A stretch of 64,000 nucleotides of DNA from NCBI GenBank assembly GCA_910585245.1, contig CAJUCO010000007.1, forward strand, positions 1 to 64,000, given 5' to 3'. The notes under the pieces were generated by a model. The model worked only from the letters and a program-made list of their open reading frames with translations. It was not told the DNA's origin and searched no databases. Below, in pieces: positions 16,013-25,627 of this stretch. This stretch comes from an uncultured Oscillibacter sp. (GTDB lineage: Bacteria > Bacillota > Clostridia > Oscillospirales > Oscillospiraceae). Within the stretch, counting starts at the first letter, position 1. Each line of letters starts with the position of its first letter. Position numbers and translations under genes: made by a program.

Positions 16013-17317
16013 ATGAATGACGACGGCAAGAAAACTCTGCGATGCTCCTTTTGCGGCAAGCATGAGCAGCAAATCCACCGTATGATACAGGGTCCCGGCG
16101 TGCGCATCTGTGACGAGTGCGTCCACCTGTGCATGAGCATTCTGAACGACGGCTTTGAGCCGGACGCCCCGGCGCTGGAGGACCTGCCGGACCAGCTGCC
16201 CACGCCCCGGGAGATCCGGGACGTGCTGGATCAGTATGTCATTGGCCAGGAGGAGGCGAAAATCGCCTTGTCCGTGGCAGTGTACAACCACTATAAGCGT
16301 ATTTTCTTCGGCGGCGACGAGGATGTGGAGCTTCAAAAGAGCAACATCCTCATGCTGGGTCCCACCGGCTCCGGCAAGACGCTCTTTGCCCAGACCTTGG
16401 CCAAGATTTTGAAGGTGCCCTTTGCCATCGCCGACGCCACCACCCTCACAGAGGCGGGCTACGTGGGCGACGACGTGGAAAATATCCTTCTCCGCCTTCT
16501 TCAGGCGGCAGACTTTGACGTGGAGCGGGCAGAACACGGCATCATCTATGTGGATGAAATCGACAAAATTGCCCGGAAGAGTGAAAACACCTCCATCACC
16601 CGGGACGTCTCCGGCGAGGGAGTGCAGCAGGCGCTTTTGAAGATTGTGGAAGGCACCGTGGCCAACGTCCCCCCCCAGGGTGGCCGGAAACATCCCCACC
16701 AGGAGTTCATTCAGATGAACACGAAGAACATCCTGTTCATCTGCGGCGGCGCCTTTGACGGACTGGAGAAGATCATCGAAAAACGCCTGGATCAAAAGAG
16801 CATCGGGTTTGGAGCCAATATCCAGGGCAAAAAGGAGAAGGACCTGAGTAAAATCCTACACGAGGTCCAGCCCCACGACATCCTGAAATATGGCATCATC
16901 CCGGAGTTGGTGGGCCGTCTGCCGGTGATTGCGCCGCTAAACGGCCTCCGGCGGGAGGATCTGGTCCGCATTCTCCAGGAGCCCAAAAACGCCCTGGTGA
17001 AGCAGTACAAAAAGCTGCTGGAGTACGACGATGTGGAGCTGGAGTTTGAGTTGGAGGCGCTGGATGCCATCGCCGACAAGGCCATTGAGCGAAACATCGG
17101 CGCCCGGGGGCTCCGGGCCGTCATGGAGAGAATGCTGACGCAGATCATGTACGACATTCCCTCGGACCCCACCATCGTCAAGGCGGTGATCACGAAGGAG
17201 TGCGTGGACGGAACGGGCCAGCCGATCTTGACAAAAGATCCGGAAAAAGTGAGCTATTCCGTAAAGTTGAACCCGGGCAAGGGTGGGAAGTCCCGCCCGC
17301 CCAAGTCCGCATCTTGA
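16013..17317 (+). CDS. clpX: ATP-dependent Clp protease ATP-binding subunit ClpX
   Basis: AAA+ unfoldase that delivers substrates to ClpP. 434 residues: the zinc-binding domain with Cys11, Cys14, Cys33 and Cys36, Walker A GPTGSGKT near 118-125, Walker B IIYVDEIDK, and the sensor region IGARGLRAVMERML. The pore and ClpP-docking (IGF) region is present as SIGFGANIQGKK. Directly downstream of clpP. Confidence 0.97.
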   Translation: MNDDGKKTLRCSFCGKHEQQIHRMIQGPGVRICDECVHLCMSILNDGFEPDAPALEDLPDQLPTPREIRDVLDQYVIGQEEAKIALSVAVYNHYKRIFFGGDEDVELQKSNILMLGPTGSGKTLFAQTLAKILKVPFAIADATTLTEAGYVGDDVENILLRLLQAADFDVERAEHGIIYVDEIDKIARKSENTSITRDVSGEGVQQALLKIVEGTVANVPPQGGRKHPHQEFIQMNTKNILFICGGAFDGLEKIIEKRLDQKSIGFGANIQGKKEKDLSKILHEVQPHDILKYGIIPELVGRLPVIAPLNGLRREDLVRILQEPKNALVKQYKKLLEYDDVELEFELEALDAIADKAIERNIGARGLRAVMERMLTQIMYDIPSDPTIVKAVITKECVDGTGQPILTKDPEKVSYSVKLNPGKGGKSRPPKSAS

Positions 17318-17354
17318 ATATGAAAAGCAGTCCGAATCCCCAGGCGGACGCAAG

Positions 17355-17384
17355 GAGAGGAAGGGACGAAGGTCCCTTCCTCTC
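17355..17384 (+). terminator. Hairpin between clpX and lon
   Basis: Perfect 13-bp stem GAGAGGAAGGGAC / GTCCCTTCCTCTC (17355-17367, 17372-17384), four-base loop, no T-tract. Could partly terminate or protect the clpX transcript end. Confidence 0.45.
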
Positions 17385-17449
17385 AGGTTGTAAGGCCGCA
17401 TTCCATTCTTTTCTATTATTTCCCAGCCCCTGGAAAGGAGCGTGAACCT

Positions 17450-19852
17450 ATGGAATTGACAACAATGAATATGCCTGTCTTGGCGCTGCGGGGACTGACG
17501 GTGTTCCCCCACATGAACCTGACCTTTGATGTGGAGCGTCCCATCTCCATTGCGGCTCTGGAGCGGGCCATGGAGGGGAACCAGGACGTTTTCCTGGTCA
17601 CTCAGCGGGAGATCAGCGTGGAGCTGCCGGAGGAAAAAGATCTGTACCAGATTGGCACCGTGTCCCATATCCGGCAGATTCTCCGGCTGTCCTCCGGCTC
17701 TGCCCGGGTCATGGTGGAGGGCCGCGGGCGGGCCCGATTGCGGCGGCTGTGGCAGTCCTCCCCCTATCTTCAGGCCAACATTGAGGACTTGCCGGAGGAA
17801 CCGCCCACCGAGGCCCGGAGCCCCCGGGCGGAGGCTCTGCTCCGTCAGACCTGGAGCCTCTTCAGCGACTATGCTCAACTCTCCGGCAACGTTCCGGACG
17901 AGATTGTCACAGCGGTGATGGACAGCCGGGAGGTGGGCCGTCTGGCGGACTTCATTGCCCAGAACATTCCCCTGCGCCACACGGATAAGCAGGAGATTCT
18001 GGAGGAGTTGACGCCCTTTGTCCGCCTGCGGAAGTTGAACGGCCTTCTGGCCCGTGAGTGCAGCATCCTGGGCTTTGAGCACGAAATGGAGGGCAAAATC
18101 CGGGACCAGTTAATCCGCACCCAGAGGGACCAGATACTTCGCACCCAGATTCGGGTTTTGCAAAACGAGCTGGGAGAGGACGACGAAGAGGATGAGGTGG
18201 AGGATTACTGCCGCAAAATTCTGGAGCTGCACCTGGAGGAAGAGTCGGAAAAGCACCTGCTGAAAGAGGCGGGGAAACTCTCCCGCCAGCCCTATGGCAG
18301 CGCCGAGGCGTCGGTAATTCGAAACTATCTGGATGTTTGTCTGGAGATGCCCTGGAACACGGAGACCCGGGAGCGGATCAGCGTGGAGGCTGCCCGGAAG
18401 GTGCTGGAGAAGGACCACTTCGGTCTTACAAAGGTGAAAGAGCGCATTTTGGAGACCATTGCCGTCCGGCAGATGAATCCCAAAGGCAAGGGGCAGATTT
18501 TGTGTCTGGTGGGTCCGCCGGGAGTGGGCAAGACCTCCATCGCCATTTCCGTTGCCAAGGCGCTGAACCGGAAGCTGGCCCGATTGAGCCTGGGGGGCGT
18601 CCGGGACGAGGCGGATATCCGGGGACACCGCCGGACTTACATCGGCTCCATGCCCGGACGGGTGATTGACGCCATCATCCGGGGCGGGTCTATGAATCCC
18701 CTACTGTTGTTGGATGAGATCGACAAGCTGGGCAGCGATTACCGGGGAGACCCGGCGTCCGCCCTGTTGGAGGTGCTGGACAGCGAGCAAAACCACGCCT
18801 TCCGGGACCACTACATGGAAATCCCCGTGAATTTGAGCCGGGTGATGTTCATTACCACCGCCAACACCACCGACACCATTCCCCAGCCTCTGCTGGACCG
18901 GATGGAAGTCATCCGTCTGAGCAGCTATACCGACGAGGAAAAGGTGGAAATTGCCCGCCGTTACCTGTTGCCCAAGCAACTGGCAGAGCACGGGCTGAAA
19001 AAGTCCTCCCTCCGGGTCGGCGACGATGTCTTCCGTGCCATGATCCGGGACTACACCCGGGAATCCGGCGTCCGCCTTCTGGAGCGGCGGGTGGCGGCCC
19101 TGTGCCGGAAGACAGATATGCAGCTGGTCTCCGGCGAGACGAAGCGGATTGTGGTAACAGAGGAGGACCTGCCGAAATTCCTGGACTGCCAGCCCTATCC
19201 GCCTGCCCTTCACACGGAGCGGGAGGAGATCGGCGTGGTCAACGGCCTGGCCTGGACAGAGACCGGCGGTGAGATTTTGGAAGTCGAGGTCAATGTGATG
19301 GACGGCACCGGCAAGCTGGAGCTTACCGGAAACCTGGGCGACGTGATGAAGGAGTCCGCTCAGGCGGCGCTGAGCTGCATTCGCAGCCGGGCGGAAGTGC
19401 TGGGAGTGGAGGCGGAGTTCTATAAAAACAAGGACATCCACGTCCACTTTCCCGAGGGCGCGGTGCCCAAGGACGGTCCCTCCGCCGGCATTGCCGTTAC
19501 TACGGCCATGCTCTCCGCCTTGACAGGCCGGAAGATCAAGGCGGGCCTTGCCATGACGGGGGAGGTGACGCTTCGGGGACGGGTGCTGGCTATCGGCGGC
19601 CTGAAGGAGAAGACCATGGCCGCCTTGCGCAGTGGCATCGGCACGGTGCTGATTCCCAAGGACAACGTTCGGGACCTGGAGGAGATTGATCAGACGGTCC
19701 GAACGGCTTTAAAATTCATCCCAGTGGAGACCATCGACCAGGTCTTTGCAGCGGCGCTGACGCCTTTGCCGGAGGCGGTCCGGGAGGAGACGGAGTCCAT
19801 CTTCGCTCCCGTCAGCCGGGAGAAGGCAGAGCCCGCCGTTCTCCGGCAGTAA
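17450..19852 (+). CDS. lon: ATP-dependent protease Lon
   Basis: Single-chain AAA+ serine protease, 800 residues, the normal size for LonA. N-terminal substrate domain, Walker A GPPGVGKTS near 354-362, Walker B LLLDEIDKLG, and the protease domain with PKDGPSAG (Ser near 678) and the partner Lys in the KIKAG segment near 720. GGAAAGGAG precedes the ATG. It closes the tig-clpP-clpX-lon quality-control cluster and is followed after 10 bases by engB. Confidence 0.96.
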   Translation: MELTTMNMPVLALRGLTVFPHMNLTFDVERPISIAALERAMEGNQDVFLVTQREISVELPEEKDLYQIGTVSHIRQILRLSSGSARVMVEGRGRARLRRLWQSSPYLQANIEDLPEEPPTEARSPRAEALLRQTWSLFSDYAQLSGNVPDEIVTAVMDSREVGRLADFIAQNIPLRHTDKQEILEELTPFVRLRKLNGLLARECSILGFEHEMEGKIRDQLIRTQRDQILRTQIRVLQNELGEDDEEDEVEDYCRKILELHLEEESEKHLLKEAGKLSRQPYGSAEASVIRNYLDVCLEMPWNTETRERISVEAARKVLEKDHFGLTKVKERILETIAVRQMNPKGKGQILCLVGPPGVGKTSIAISVAKALNRKLARLSLGGVRDEADIRGHRRTYIGSMPGRVIDAIIRGGSMNPLLLLDEIDKLGSDYRGDPASALLEVLDSEQNHAFRDHYMEIPVNLSRVMFITTANTTDTIPQPLLDRMEVIRLSSYTDEEKVEIARRYLLPKQLAEHGLKKSSLRVGDDVFRAMIRDYTRESGVRLLERRVAALCRKTDMQLVSGETKRIVVTEEDLPKFLDCQPYPPALHTEREEIGVVNGLAWTETGGEILEVEVNVMDGTGKLELTGNLGDVMKESAQAALSCIRSRAEVLGVEAEFYKNKDIHVHFPEGAVPKDGPSAGIAVTTAMLSALTGRKIKAGLAMTGEVTLRGRVLAIGGLKEKTMAALRSGIGTVLIPKDNVRDLEEIDQTVRTALKFIPVETIDQVFAAALTPLPEAVREETESIFAPVSREKAEPAVLRQ

Positions 19853-19862
19853 AGGAGGGACC

Positions 19863-20456
19863 ATGCCCGTTAATTTTGGAAAAGCGGAATTTATCCGCTC
19901 CGCCGGAACGGAAGAACAGTTTCTCTGGGACGGACTGCCTCAGTTTGCCTTTGCAGGCCGGTCCAATGTGGGGAAGTCTTCCGTGATCAACCGGCTTTTG
20001 GGTCGGAAAAACCTGGCCTATGTGGGGGCCTCCCCTGGGAAGACCACCCAGGTCAATTACTACCTGGTGGACCGCAAGGCCTATCTGGTGGACCTGCCGG
20101 GCTATGGATACGCCAAGGTTTCCAAGGCGGAAAAAGAGCGTTGGGGCCGCCTGATGGAGAGCTATTTCCAAAGGGCCCATATTACCATGGGGGTTTTGAT
20201 CGTGGACGCCCGCCACAAGCCCACTGCCAATGATCTGACCATGCACGGCTGGTTCCGGGAGACAGGCTGCCCGGAAATCGTGGTGGCCAACAAGTTGGAT
20301 AAGCTGAAAAAAAGCCAGGTCGATCCCGCTCTGGCCCTGATCCGGGAGACACTGGAGCTGGGAGAGGAAGAGGTTCTTCTGCCCTTTTCGGCGGAAAAGG
20401 GGACGGGGAAAGAGGAGCTGATTCGCCTGCTGAACGCCGCCTCCGATTCAAAGTAA
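19863..20456 (+). CDS. engB: Ribosome biogenesis GTPase EngB (YsxC)
   Basis: 197-residue GTPase for 50S assembly. Motifs: FAGRSNVGKSSVINRLL (G1), TQVNYY (G2), LVDLPGYGYAKV (G3), VANKLDKLKKSQ (G4). The lon-engB pairing matches Bacillus. AAGGAGG directly before the ATG. Ends before a strong terminator shared with the convergent gpmI. Confidence 0.95.
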   Translation: MPVNFGKAEFIRSAGTEEQFLWDGLPQFAFAGRSNVGKSSVINRLLGRKNLAYVGASPGKTTQVNYYLVDRKAYLVDLPGYGYAKVSKAEKERWGRLMESYFQRAHITMGVLIVDARHKPTANDLTMHGWFRETGCPEIVVANKLDKLKKSQVDPALALIRETLELGEEEVLLPFSAEKGTGKEELIRLLNAASDSK

Positions 20457-20466
20457 AGTGAAGAAG

Positions 20467-20494
20467 AGAGGGCCGCCCGTAAGGGCGGCCCTCT
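20467..20494. terminator. Bidirectional terminator between engB and gpmI
   Basis: 12-bp GC-rich stem AGAGGGCCGCCC / GGGCGGCCCTCT (20467-20478, 20483-20494), GTAA loop, ending in TTGTT on the plus strand. It lies between two convergent genes. Confidence 0.8.
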
Positions 20495-20513
20495 TGTTAT
20501 GCGGCCAAAAGGC

Positions 20514-22031
20514 TTATTGAAGGATCAGAGTCTTCCCATCCATTTCCGGCGGGCAGGCCAGACCCATCACATCCAGCATGGTGGGCGCGATGTCGGCAAG
20601 TCTTCCGTCGCTTCGCAGCTCCGACCCCGCGCCACAGAGAATGAAGGGCACCGGATTTGTGGTGTGGGCGGTCATGGGACTGCCGTCGGGTTCCACCATC
20701 TGTTCCGCGTTTCCGTGGTCGGCGGTGATCATGGCGATTCCACCCATTTTTAAAGTGGCGTCCACCACCTTTCCCACACAGGTGTCCACGGTTTCCACGG
20801 CCTTGACCGCCGCGTCAAATACGCCGGTGTGGCCCACCATGTCGCAATTGGCGAAGTTCAAAATGATCACGTCATAGGCCCCGGACTCAATGCGCTCCAC
20901 GCATTTCTCGCAGACTTCCGGCGCGCTCATTTCCGGCTGGAGATCATAGGTCGCCACCTTGGGGGAGGGGACCAGTACCCGATCCTCGCCGGGGAAGACG
21001 GTCTCGCTGCCGCCGTTGAAGAAGAAGGTCACGTGGGCATATTTCTCCGTCTCAGCGATGCGAAGCTGTGTCATGCCCATTTTGCTGAGATATTCACCCA
21101 GACCGTTGTTCACCAGCACACGGGGGAATGCCACCTCCACGTTGGGCATAGAGGCGTCATACTCCGTGTTGCACACGAAGGTCAGGGGGAAGAACTGCCG
21201 GGTGAAGCCGTCAAACTCCGGGTCCACCAGAGTCCGGGTGATTTCACGGGCCCGGTCGGGACGGAAGTTGAAGAAGATGACGCTGTCATTGTCGGAGATG
21301 GACCCGTCCGCGTCGCAGACCACAGGTTCCACAAACTCGTCGGTGACGCCCTTCTCATAAGATTTTTTCACCGCGTCCACAGGGTCCGGGTTGTTGATAG
21401 CGCTCTCGCCGTAGACCATGGCGTCGTAGGCTTGCTCCACCCGGTCCCAGCGTTTGTCCCGGTCCATGGCATAGTACCGGCCCATAACCGTGGCAATTTT
21501 GCCCACGCCGATTTCCTCACACTTCGCAACCGTCTGGGCGACAAAACCCGCGCCGGAGGTGGGGGACACGTCCCGCCCGTCCAGGAAGGCGTGGATATAG
21601 ACCCGGGTGAGTCCCTTGTCCTTCGCCATTTTCAAAAGGGCAAACAGGTGCGTCAGGTGAGAGTGGACGCCGCCGTCGGAGAGGAGCCCAAACAGGTGCA
21701 GGGCGGCCCCCTTTTCCATACAGGCATCCATGGCGTGAAGGTAGGCGGAGTTCTGGAAGAAGCTGCCGTCCTCAATGGCGCGGGTGATCCGGGGCAGGTC
21801 CTGGAAGACCACCCGGCCGCCGCCAATATTGGTGTGGCCCACTTCGCTGTTGCCCATCTGCCCGTCAGGAAGTCCCACGTCCAGCCCGGAGGCGGAGAGG
21901 GTAGTGTGGGCAAACTCCTGGAAAAAGCCGTCCAAACGAGGGGTTTTTGCAGCTTTGACGGCGTTTCCCGTCTCGCCGCCACCAGTGCCAAAGCCGTCCA
22001 TAATGATCAAAGTGGTAGGTGTTTTATTCAT
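20514..22031 (-). CDS. gpmI: 2,3-bisphosphoglycerate-independent phosphoglycerate mutase
   Basis: Manganese-dependent glycolytic enzyme interconverting 3- and 2-phosphoglycerate. 505 residues. Asp12 in IIMDGFG and Ser62 in QMGNSEVGH are the metal ligand and the phosphorylated nucleophile; HAFLDGRDVSP and ITADHGNAEQM carry further metal ligands. Third of the glycolytic genes on this strand after pgk and tpiA. AAGGAGATTTTTT precedes the ATG. Confidence 0.96.
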   Translation of the reverse strand: MNKTPTTLIIMDGFGTGGGETGNAVKAAKTPRLDGFFQEFAHTTLSASGLDVGLPDGQMGNSEVGHTNIGGGRVVFQDLPRITRAIEDGSFFQNSAYLHAMDACMEKGAALHLFGLLSDGGVHSHLTHLFALLKMAKDKGLTRVYIHAFLDGRDVSPTSGAGFVAQTVAKCEEIGVGKIATVMGRYYAMDRDKRWDRVEQAYDAMVYGESAINNPDPVDAVKKSYEKGVTDEFVEPVVCDADGSISDNDSVIFFNFRPDRAREITRTLVDPEFDGFTRQFFPLTFVCNTEYDASMPNVEVAFPRVLVNNGLGEYLSKMGMTQLRIAETEKYAHVTFFFNGGSETVFPGEDRVLVPSPKVATYDLQPEMSAPEVCEKCVERIESGAYDVIILNFANCDMVGHTGVFDAAVKAVETVDTCVGKVVDATLKMGGIAMITADHGNAEQMVEPDGSPMTAHTTNPVPFILCGAGSELRSDGRLADIAPTMLDVMGLACPPEMDGKTLILQ

Positions 22032-22260
22032 AAAAAATCTCCTTCCTCCACCGGGCCAGAATCAAGTGACCCAACAAGGAACCTCCTCCCGCACCGCGCC
22101 CACAGCGCTTGAAAGGGGAGGTAAGGAACCGCAGATCCCCGGTTTTTCCGCCTCCGGCGGAGAAATCAGATAAAATCATTTTCCTGAGAATATGTGCGTC
22201 AGAAAAATACCCCAACCCCCGTGTCCTGAAAAGGCGCGGCGGCGAGATGAAGGGGAGTCC

Positions 22261-22284
22261 AAAGGGGGGACAAAGCCCCCCTTT
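22261..22284 (-). terminator. Hairpin after tpiA
   Basis: 9-bp stem AAAGGGGGG / CCCCCCTTT (22261-22269, 22276-22284), beginning 10 bases after the tpiA stop on the minus strand. Only TTT follows, so it may be a partial terminator between tpiA and gpmI. The rest of 22032-22293 shows no gene. Confidence 0.5.
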
Positions 22285-22293
22285 GAGACGCAA

Positions 22294-23067
22294 TTATTCC
22301 TGGTTTGCCGCGTTGATGATCTCCACAAACTGGTCGGGTTTCAGGGCCGCGCCGCCGATGAGGCCGCCGTCGATGTCGGGCTGAGCCAGGAGTTCCGCGG
22401 CGTTTTTGGCGTTCATGGACCCGCCGTACTGGATGGTGACGCTCCGGGCCACACGGGCGCCGTACAGGGAGCGGATGGTGGCGCGGATGTTGGAGCAGAC
22501 CTCGCCGGCCTGTTCCGCGGTGGCGGTTTTTCCGGTGCCAATGGCCCAGATGGGCTCATAGGCAATGATGCAGCGGCGCAGCTTGTCGGCGGGCACGCCG
22601 TAAAGGGCGCTCTTCACCTGGAGAGCGATCCACTCATTGGTGATGCCGGTTTCCCGCTGCTCCAAGCTCTCGCCCACGCAAATAATGGGATTCATGCCGG
22701 CATTCAACACGGCGTGAACTTTTTTGTTTACCGTGACGTCGGTTTCACCAAAGTATTGGCGGCGCTCGCTGTGGCCAATGATGACGTATTTGACGGCCAG
22801 ATCCTTCAGCATATCGGCGGACACCTCGCCGGTGTAGGCGCCTTTTTCCTCAAAGTACACGTTCTCCGCGCCCACGGAGATGCGCAGATCCTTGAAGGCT
22901 TTGGTGGCGGCGGAGATATTGCAGGCGGGGACGCAGATTAACGTCTCACACCATTTGGCCCGGGGCATGATCTTGCGGATTTCCTCGGCGAACTTTTTGG
23001 TTTCAGTAGCGGTCATGTTCATTTTCCAGTTTCCGGCAATGACAGTTTTGCGGTATCTGCGATTCAT
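22294..23067 (-). CDS. tpiA: Triose-phosphate isomerase
   Basis: Glycolytic enzyme interconverting dihydroxyacetone phosphate and glyceraldehyde 3-phosphate. 257 residues. AGNWKMN supplies Asn13 and Lys15, IIGHSERR the catalytic His, AYEPIWAIGTGKTA the catalytic Glu, and QYGGSM the phosphate loop. The ATG at 23067 is preferred over an upstream TTG at 23076 because AAAGGAG is 11 bases before the former and only 2 before the latter. Confidence 0.96.
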   Translation of the reverse strand: MNRRYRKTVIAGNWKMNMTATETKKFAEEIRKIMPRAKWCETLICVPACNISAATKAFKDLRISVGAENVYFEEKGAYTGEVSADMLKDLAVKYVIIGHSERRQYFGETDVTVNKKVHAVLNAGMNPIICVGESLEQRETGITNEWIALQVKSALYGVPADKLRRCIIAYEPIWAIGTGKTATAEQAGEVCSNIRATIRSLYGARVARSVTIQYGGSMNAKNAAELLAQPDIDGGLIGGAALKPDQFVEIINAANQE

Positions 23068-23153
23068 AATGTTCAAAGCTCCTTTGTATTTATGTTTTCA
23101 TAATGGAGGGCGGCGAAAGCGCCCGAGGAAAAGCGAATGTGGCAATTAACTAT

Positions 23154-23182
23154 TATATAGCCGAAGTCAGGGGAAATGTCAA
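23154..23182 (-). promoter_or_regulatory. Sigma-A promoter of tpiA
   Basis: On the minus strand TTGACA (23177-23182) and TATATA (23154-23159) are 17 bases apart; a TATAAT two bases further on is an alternative -10 box. It shows that tpiA has its own start in addition to any read-through from pgk. Confidence 0.75.
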
Positions 23183-23481
23183 GGGTGCAGAGTGCTGTTC
23201 CTGAACATTTTGCAGAAAAAAGACCGGATTTCATGACGCAAAACACCTTTGCCTTAGGGCATTTGAAAAATGACGGCGCTGTGCGCCATCATTTTTCATG
23301 AGGGGAAGGCTCTGGAAACCGTTTCTTCCCGGTTTTCCGCCAGGAGCGGAAACGGGTGAAAACCGTGTTCACGGCGATATAGGCGTCACAAAAATACCCC
23401 GGCCACCCCAGCAGCATTGGCAATTTTTAAAGCGGCGAGAGGGATTCGAAGAGGAGCGACCCCTTCCCTTTGAAAATGCCC
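23183..23481. other. Intergenic region between pgk and the tpiA promoter
   Basis: Contains the terminator hairpin at 23265-23297. The remaining bases to 23481 show no gene, repeat or promoter I can support. Confidence 0.4.
23265..23297 (-). terminator. Terminator-like hairpin after pgk
   Basis: 15-bp stem with one mismatch, GAAAAATGACGGCGC / GCGCCATCATTTTTC (23265-23279, 23283-23297), three-base loop. On the minus strand the distal arm ends in a T-run. Confidence 0.7.
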
Positions 23482-24750
23482 TCAGGCGTCCAGCAGGCAC
23501 GCCACGCCCGGGAGTTCCTTCCCCTCCAAAAATTCCAGGGAGGCGCCGCCGCCGGTGGAAATGTGGCTCATCTTGTCGGCATAGCCCAGCTGTTCCACTG
23601 CCGCGGCACTGTCTCCGCCGCCGATTACAGTGATGGCGGAGGTTTTGCTCAGGGCCTCGGCCATGGCCTCGGTGCCCTTGGCAAAGGCAGGGAACTCAAA
23701 AACGCCCATGGGGCCGTTCCAGATGACAGTACCCGCGTCCGCCACGGCGGAACAGTAGAGTTTCACTGTCTCGGGACCGATGTCCAGACCCTCCCAGCCG
23801 TCGGGAATTTCCCCGGCCTTGACCACCTGGCTCTTGGCGTCGGCGGAGAAGCTGTCGCCGCAAACCGTGTCCACAGGCAAAAGGAACTTCACGCCCTTGG
23901 CTTGGGCCTTGGCGAGCATCTCCTTGGAGTAGTCCATCCAGTCGGCTTCCAGCAGGCTGCCGCCCACTTTGCCGCCCTGGGCGGCGGAGAAGGTGTAAGA
24001 CATACCGCCGCCGATAATAATAGTGTCGGCAATTTCCAGCAAATTATTGATGACGCCGATTTTGGAAGAGACTTTGGCGCCGCCCAGAATGGCCACCAGG
24101 GGCCGCTTGGGGTTGGCGATGGCACCGCCCAGGAAGTCCAGCTCCTTTTGAATCAGAAAGCCGGAAACGGCAGGCAGGTAGTCGGCCACGCCGGCGGTGG
24201 AGGCGTGGGCCCGGTGCACCGCGCCGAAGGCGTCGGACACATAGACCTCCGCCATAGAGGCCATGACCTTGGCAAGTTCCGGATCGTTTTTGGTCTCGCC
24301 TTTTTCAAAGCGGGTGTTCTCCAGCAACAGGATCTCGCCGGGTTTCAGGGCGGCGGCCTTGGCCTGGGCGTCCTCGCCCACCACGTCGGCGGCCATAGAG
24401 ACGTTTTTGCCCAGCAGTTCTCCCAGGCGTTTCGCAACAGGGGCCAGACTCAGCTTTGCCAGGGACTTCTTCCATGCCTCCTCGGTGAGGGAGGCGGGGT
24501 CCTTGCCCTTTTCGGTCTGTTTCTTGACCCACTTTTCAAAGCTGGCCTCAGGCTTGCCCAGGTGAGAGCAGGCGATGACGGCCGCGCCCTGTTCCAAGAG
24601 ATATTGAATAGTGGGCAGAGCGGCAACAATGCGTTTGTCACTGGTGATCGCGCCGGTCTCCTTGTCCTGGGGCACATTGAAATCGCAGCGGAGCAGCACT
24701 TTTTTGCCGGATACTTCTACATCCTTGACGGTTTTCTTGTTGTAATTCAT
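23482..24750 (-). CDS. pgk: Phosphoglycerate kinase
   Basis: Makes ATP from 1,3-bisphosphoglycerate. 422 residues, slightly longer than the usual 390-400 through extra residues around SFEKWVKKQTEKGKDP. Motifs: LLRCDFNVPQD near the N-terminus, SHLGKP, DAFGAVHRAHAS, and GGGDSAAAVEQLG with the C-terminal nucleotide site. AGGAGGAGTCCTGAG precedes the ATG. It starts 24 bases after the trmL stop, so it can be co-transcribed with trmL. Confidence 0.96.
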   Translation of the reverse strand: MNYNKKTVKDVEVSGKKVLLRCDFNVPQDKETGAITSDKRIVAALPTIQYLLEQGAAVIACSHLGKPEASFEKWVKKQTEKGKDPASLTEEAWKKSLAKLSLAPVAKRLGELLGKNVSMAADVVGEDAQAKAAALKPGEILLLENTRFEKGETKNDPELAKVMASMAEVYVSDAFGAVHRAHASTAGVADYLPAVSGFLIQKELDFLGGAIANPKRPLVAILGGAKVSSKIGVINNLLEIADTIIIGGGMSYTFSAAQGGKVGGSLLEADWMDYSKEMLAKAQAKGVKFLLPVDTVCGDSFSADAKSQVVKAGEIPDGWEGLDIGPETVKLYCSAVADAGTVIWNGPMGVFEFPAFAKGTEAMAEALSKTSAITVIGGGDSAAAVEQLGYADKMSHISTGGGASLEFLEGKELPGVACLLDA

Positions 24751-24774
24751 CTCAGGACTCCTCCTAAAAAGAAG

Positions 24775-25308
24775 TTATTTCTCGGCGCAAACGCCGGTTT
24801 CAACATCATCGTGGACCATTTCTCCCGTTCCTAACAAGCCGGGAAAGCCGTTTTGCCGCAGAGCTTCGTAGACAAAGACCGCCACGGTGTTGCTCAGGTT
24901 CAGACTTCGGGCCTCACCCACCATGGGCAGCCGGACGCAACGTTCCCGGAAACGTTCCCGGAAGGAGAGGGGCAGTCCGGCGGTTTCCTTGCCGAAAAAG
25001 AGCCAGCTGTCCGCTGTGAACGCCGCCTCGGTATAGGGCCGGGGGGCCTTGGTGGTGGTGAGCCAGAGATCAACGGCGGCCTCCGGGTGGCGGTGGAAGA
25101 GGTCCTCCAGATTTTCGTAGTCAAAGACCTCCACCAGGTGCCAGTAGTCCAGGCCACAGCGTTTCATGTTTCGCCGTATGGCGTCCTGGGAGATGTCGAA
25201 CCCCAGGGGGCGAATCAGATGAAGGCTGGAACCGGTGGCGGCGCAAGTGCGGGCGATGTTTCCGCAATTTTGGGGGATCTCCGGTTCCACCAGCACGATG
25301 TGCAGCAT
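24775..25308 (-). CDS. trmL: tRNA (cytidine(34)-2'-O)-methyltransferase TrmL
   Basis: SPOUT-fold methyltransferase modifying the wobble base of tRNA-Leu. 177 residues from the ATG at 25308, which has GGAGG 5 bases upstream; longer open frame before it is intergenic. Knot motifs: EPEIPQNCGNIARTCAATG (8-26), FGKETAGLP, and SLNLSNTVAVFVYEALRQ. A good minus-strand promoter lies just upstream. First gene of the trmL-pgk pair. Confidence 0.92.
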   Translation of the reverse strand: MLHIVLVEPEIPQNCGNIARTCAATGSSLHLIRPLGFDISQDAIRRNMKRCGLDYWHLVEVFDYENLEDLFHRHPEAAVDLWLTTTKAPRPYTEAAFTADSWLFFGKETAGLPLSFRERFRERCVRLPMVGEARSLNLSNTVAVFVYEALRQNGFPGLLGTGEMVHDDVETGVCAEK

Positions 25309-25341
25309 AAGGTCCTCCCGCTTCTTTACCAGAATGGTGTT

Positions 25342-25370
25342 ATTGTAATCCATTACCTGGACAAATTCAA
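25342..25370 (-). promoter_or_regulatory. Sigma-A promoter of trmL-pgk
   Basis: On the minus strand TTGAAT (25365-25370) and TACAAT (25342-25347), spacer 17, ending 33 bases before the trmL start. Confidence 0.7.
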
Positions 25371-25558
25371 CTACATTCTTTGAAAAATTACTTTTTTGAG
25401 TAAAACGTACCAGTGGAGAAAAGTAAATTCTCCGAAACGCCGAAAAAGCGGGGGAGATTGGGGAATATTTCTCTCTTTTTCCGTGAGCTCTGACAAAAAA
25501 GGACAAGAAATAAAAAAAGATTTGGAAAAAATTCTAGGGATAAATTCCGTGGAACCAC

Positions 25559-25586
25559 TGGATTTTCCCCGGAAGTTTGATATAAT
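25559..25586 (+). promoter_or_regulatory. Promoter of the glmU-like/prs cluster
   Basis: Perfect TATAAT at 25581-25586 with a weak TGGATT about 16 bases upstream, 41 bases before the first ATG. The -10 box is convincing, the -35 is not. Confidence 0.6.
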
Positions 25587-25627
25587 AGTGTTACCTTTAG
25601 TAAAAATGTGCAAAGGAGGGGGAGTTC

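Noticed and set aside
20829..22112. Long plus-strand open frame opposite gpmI
   Set aside because: Antisense to a clear glycolytic gene; His/Val/Gly-rich sequence typical of the reverse frame of GC-biased codons, no binding site, no motif.
23470..24834. 454-codon plus-strand frame opposite pgk
   Set aside because: Complete overlap with phosphoglycerate kinase on the other strand; composition is that of an antisense shadow.
25309..25506. N-terminal extension of TrmL
   Set aside because: AT-rich promoter sequence containing the trmL promoter; the family start is at 25308.
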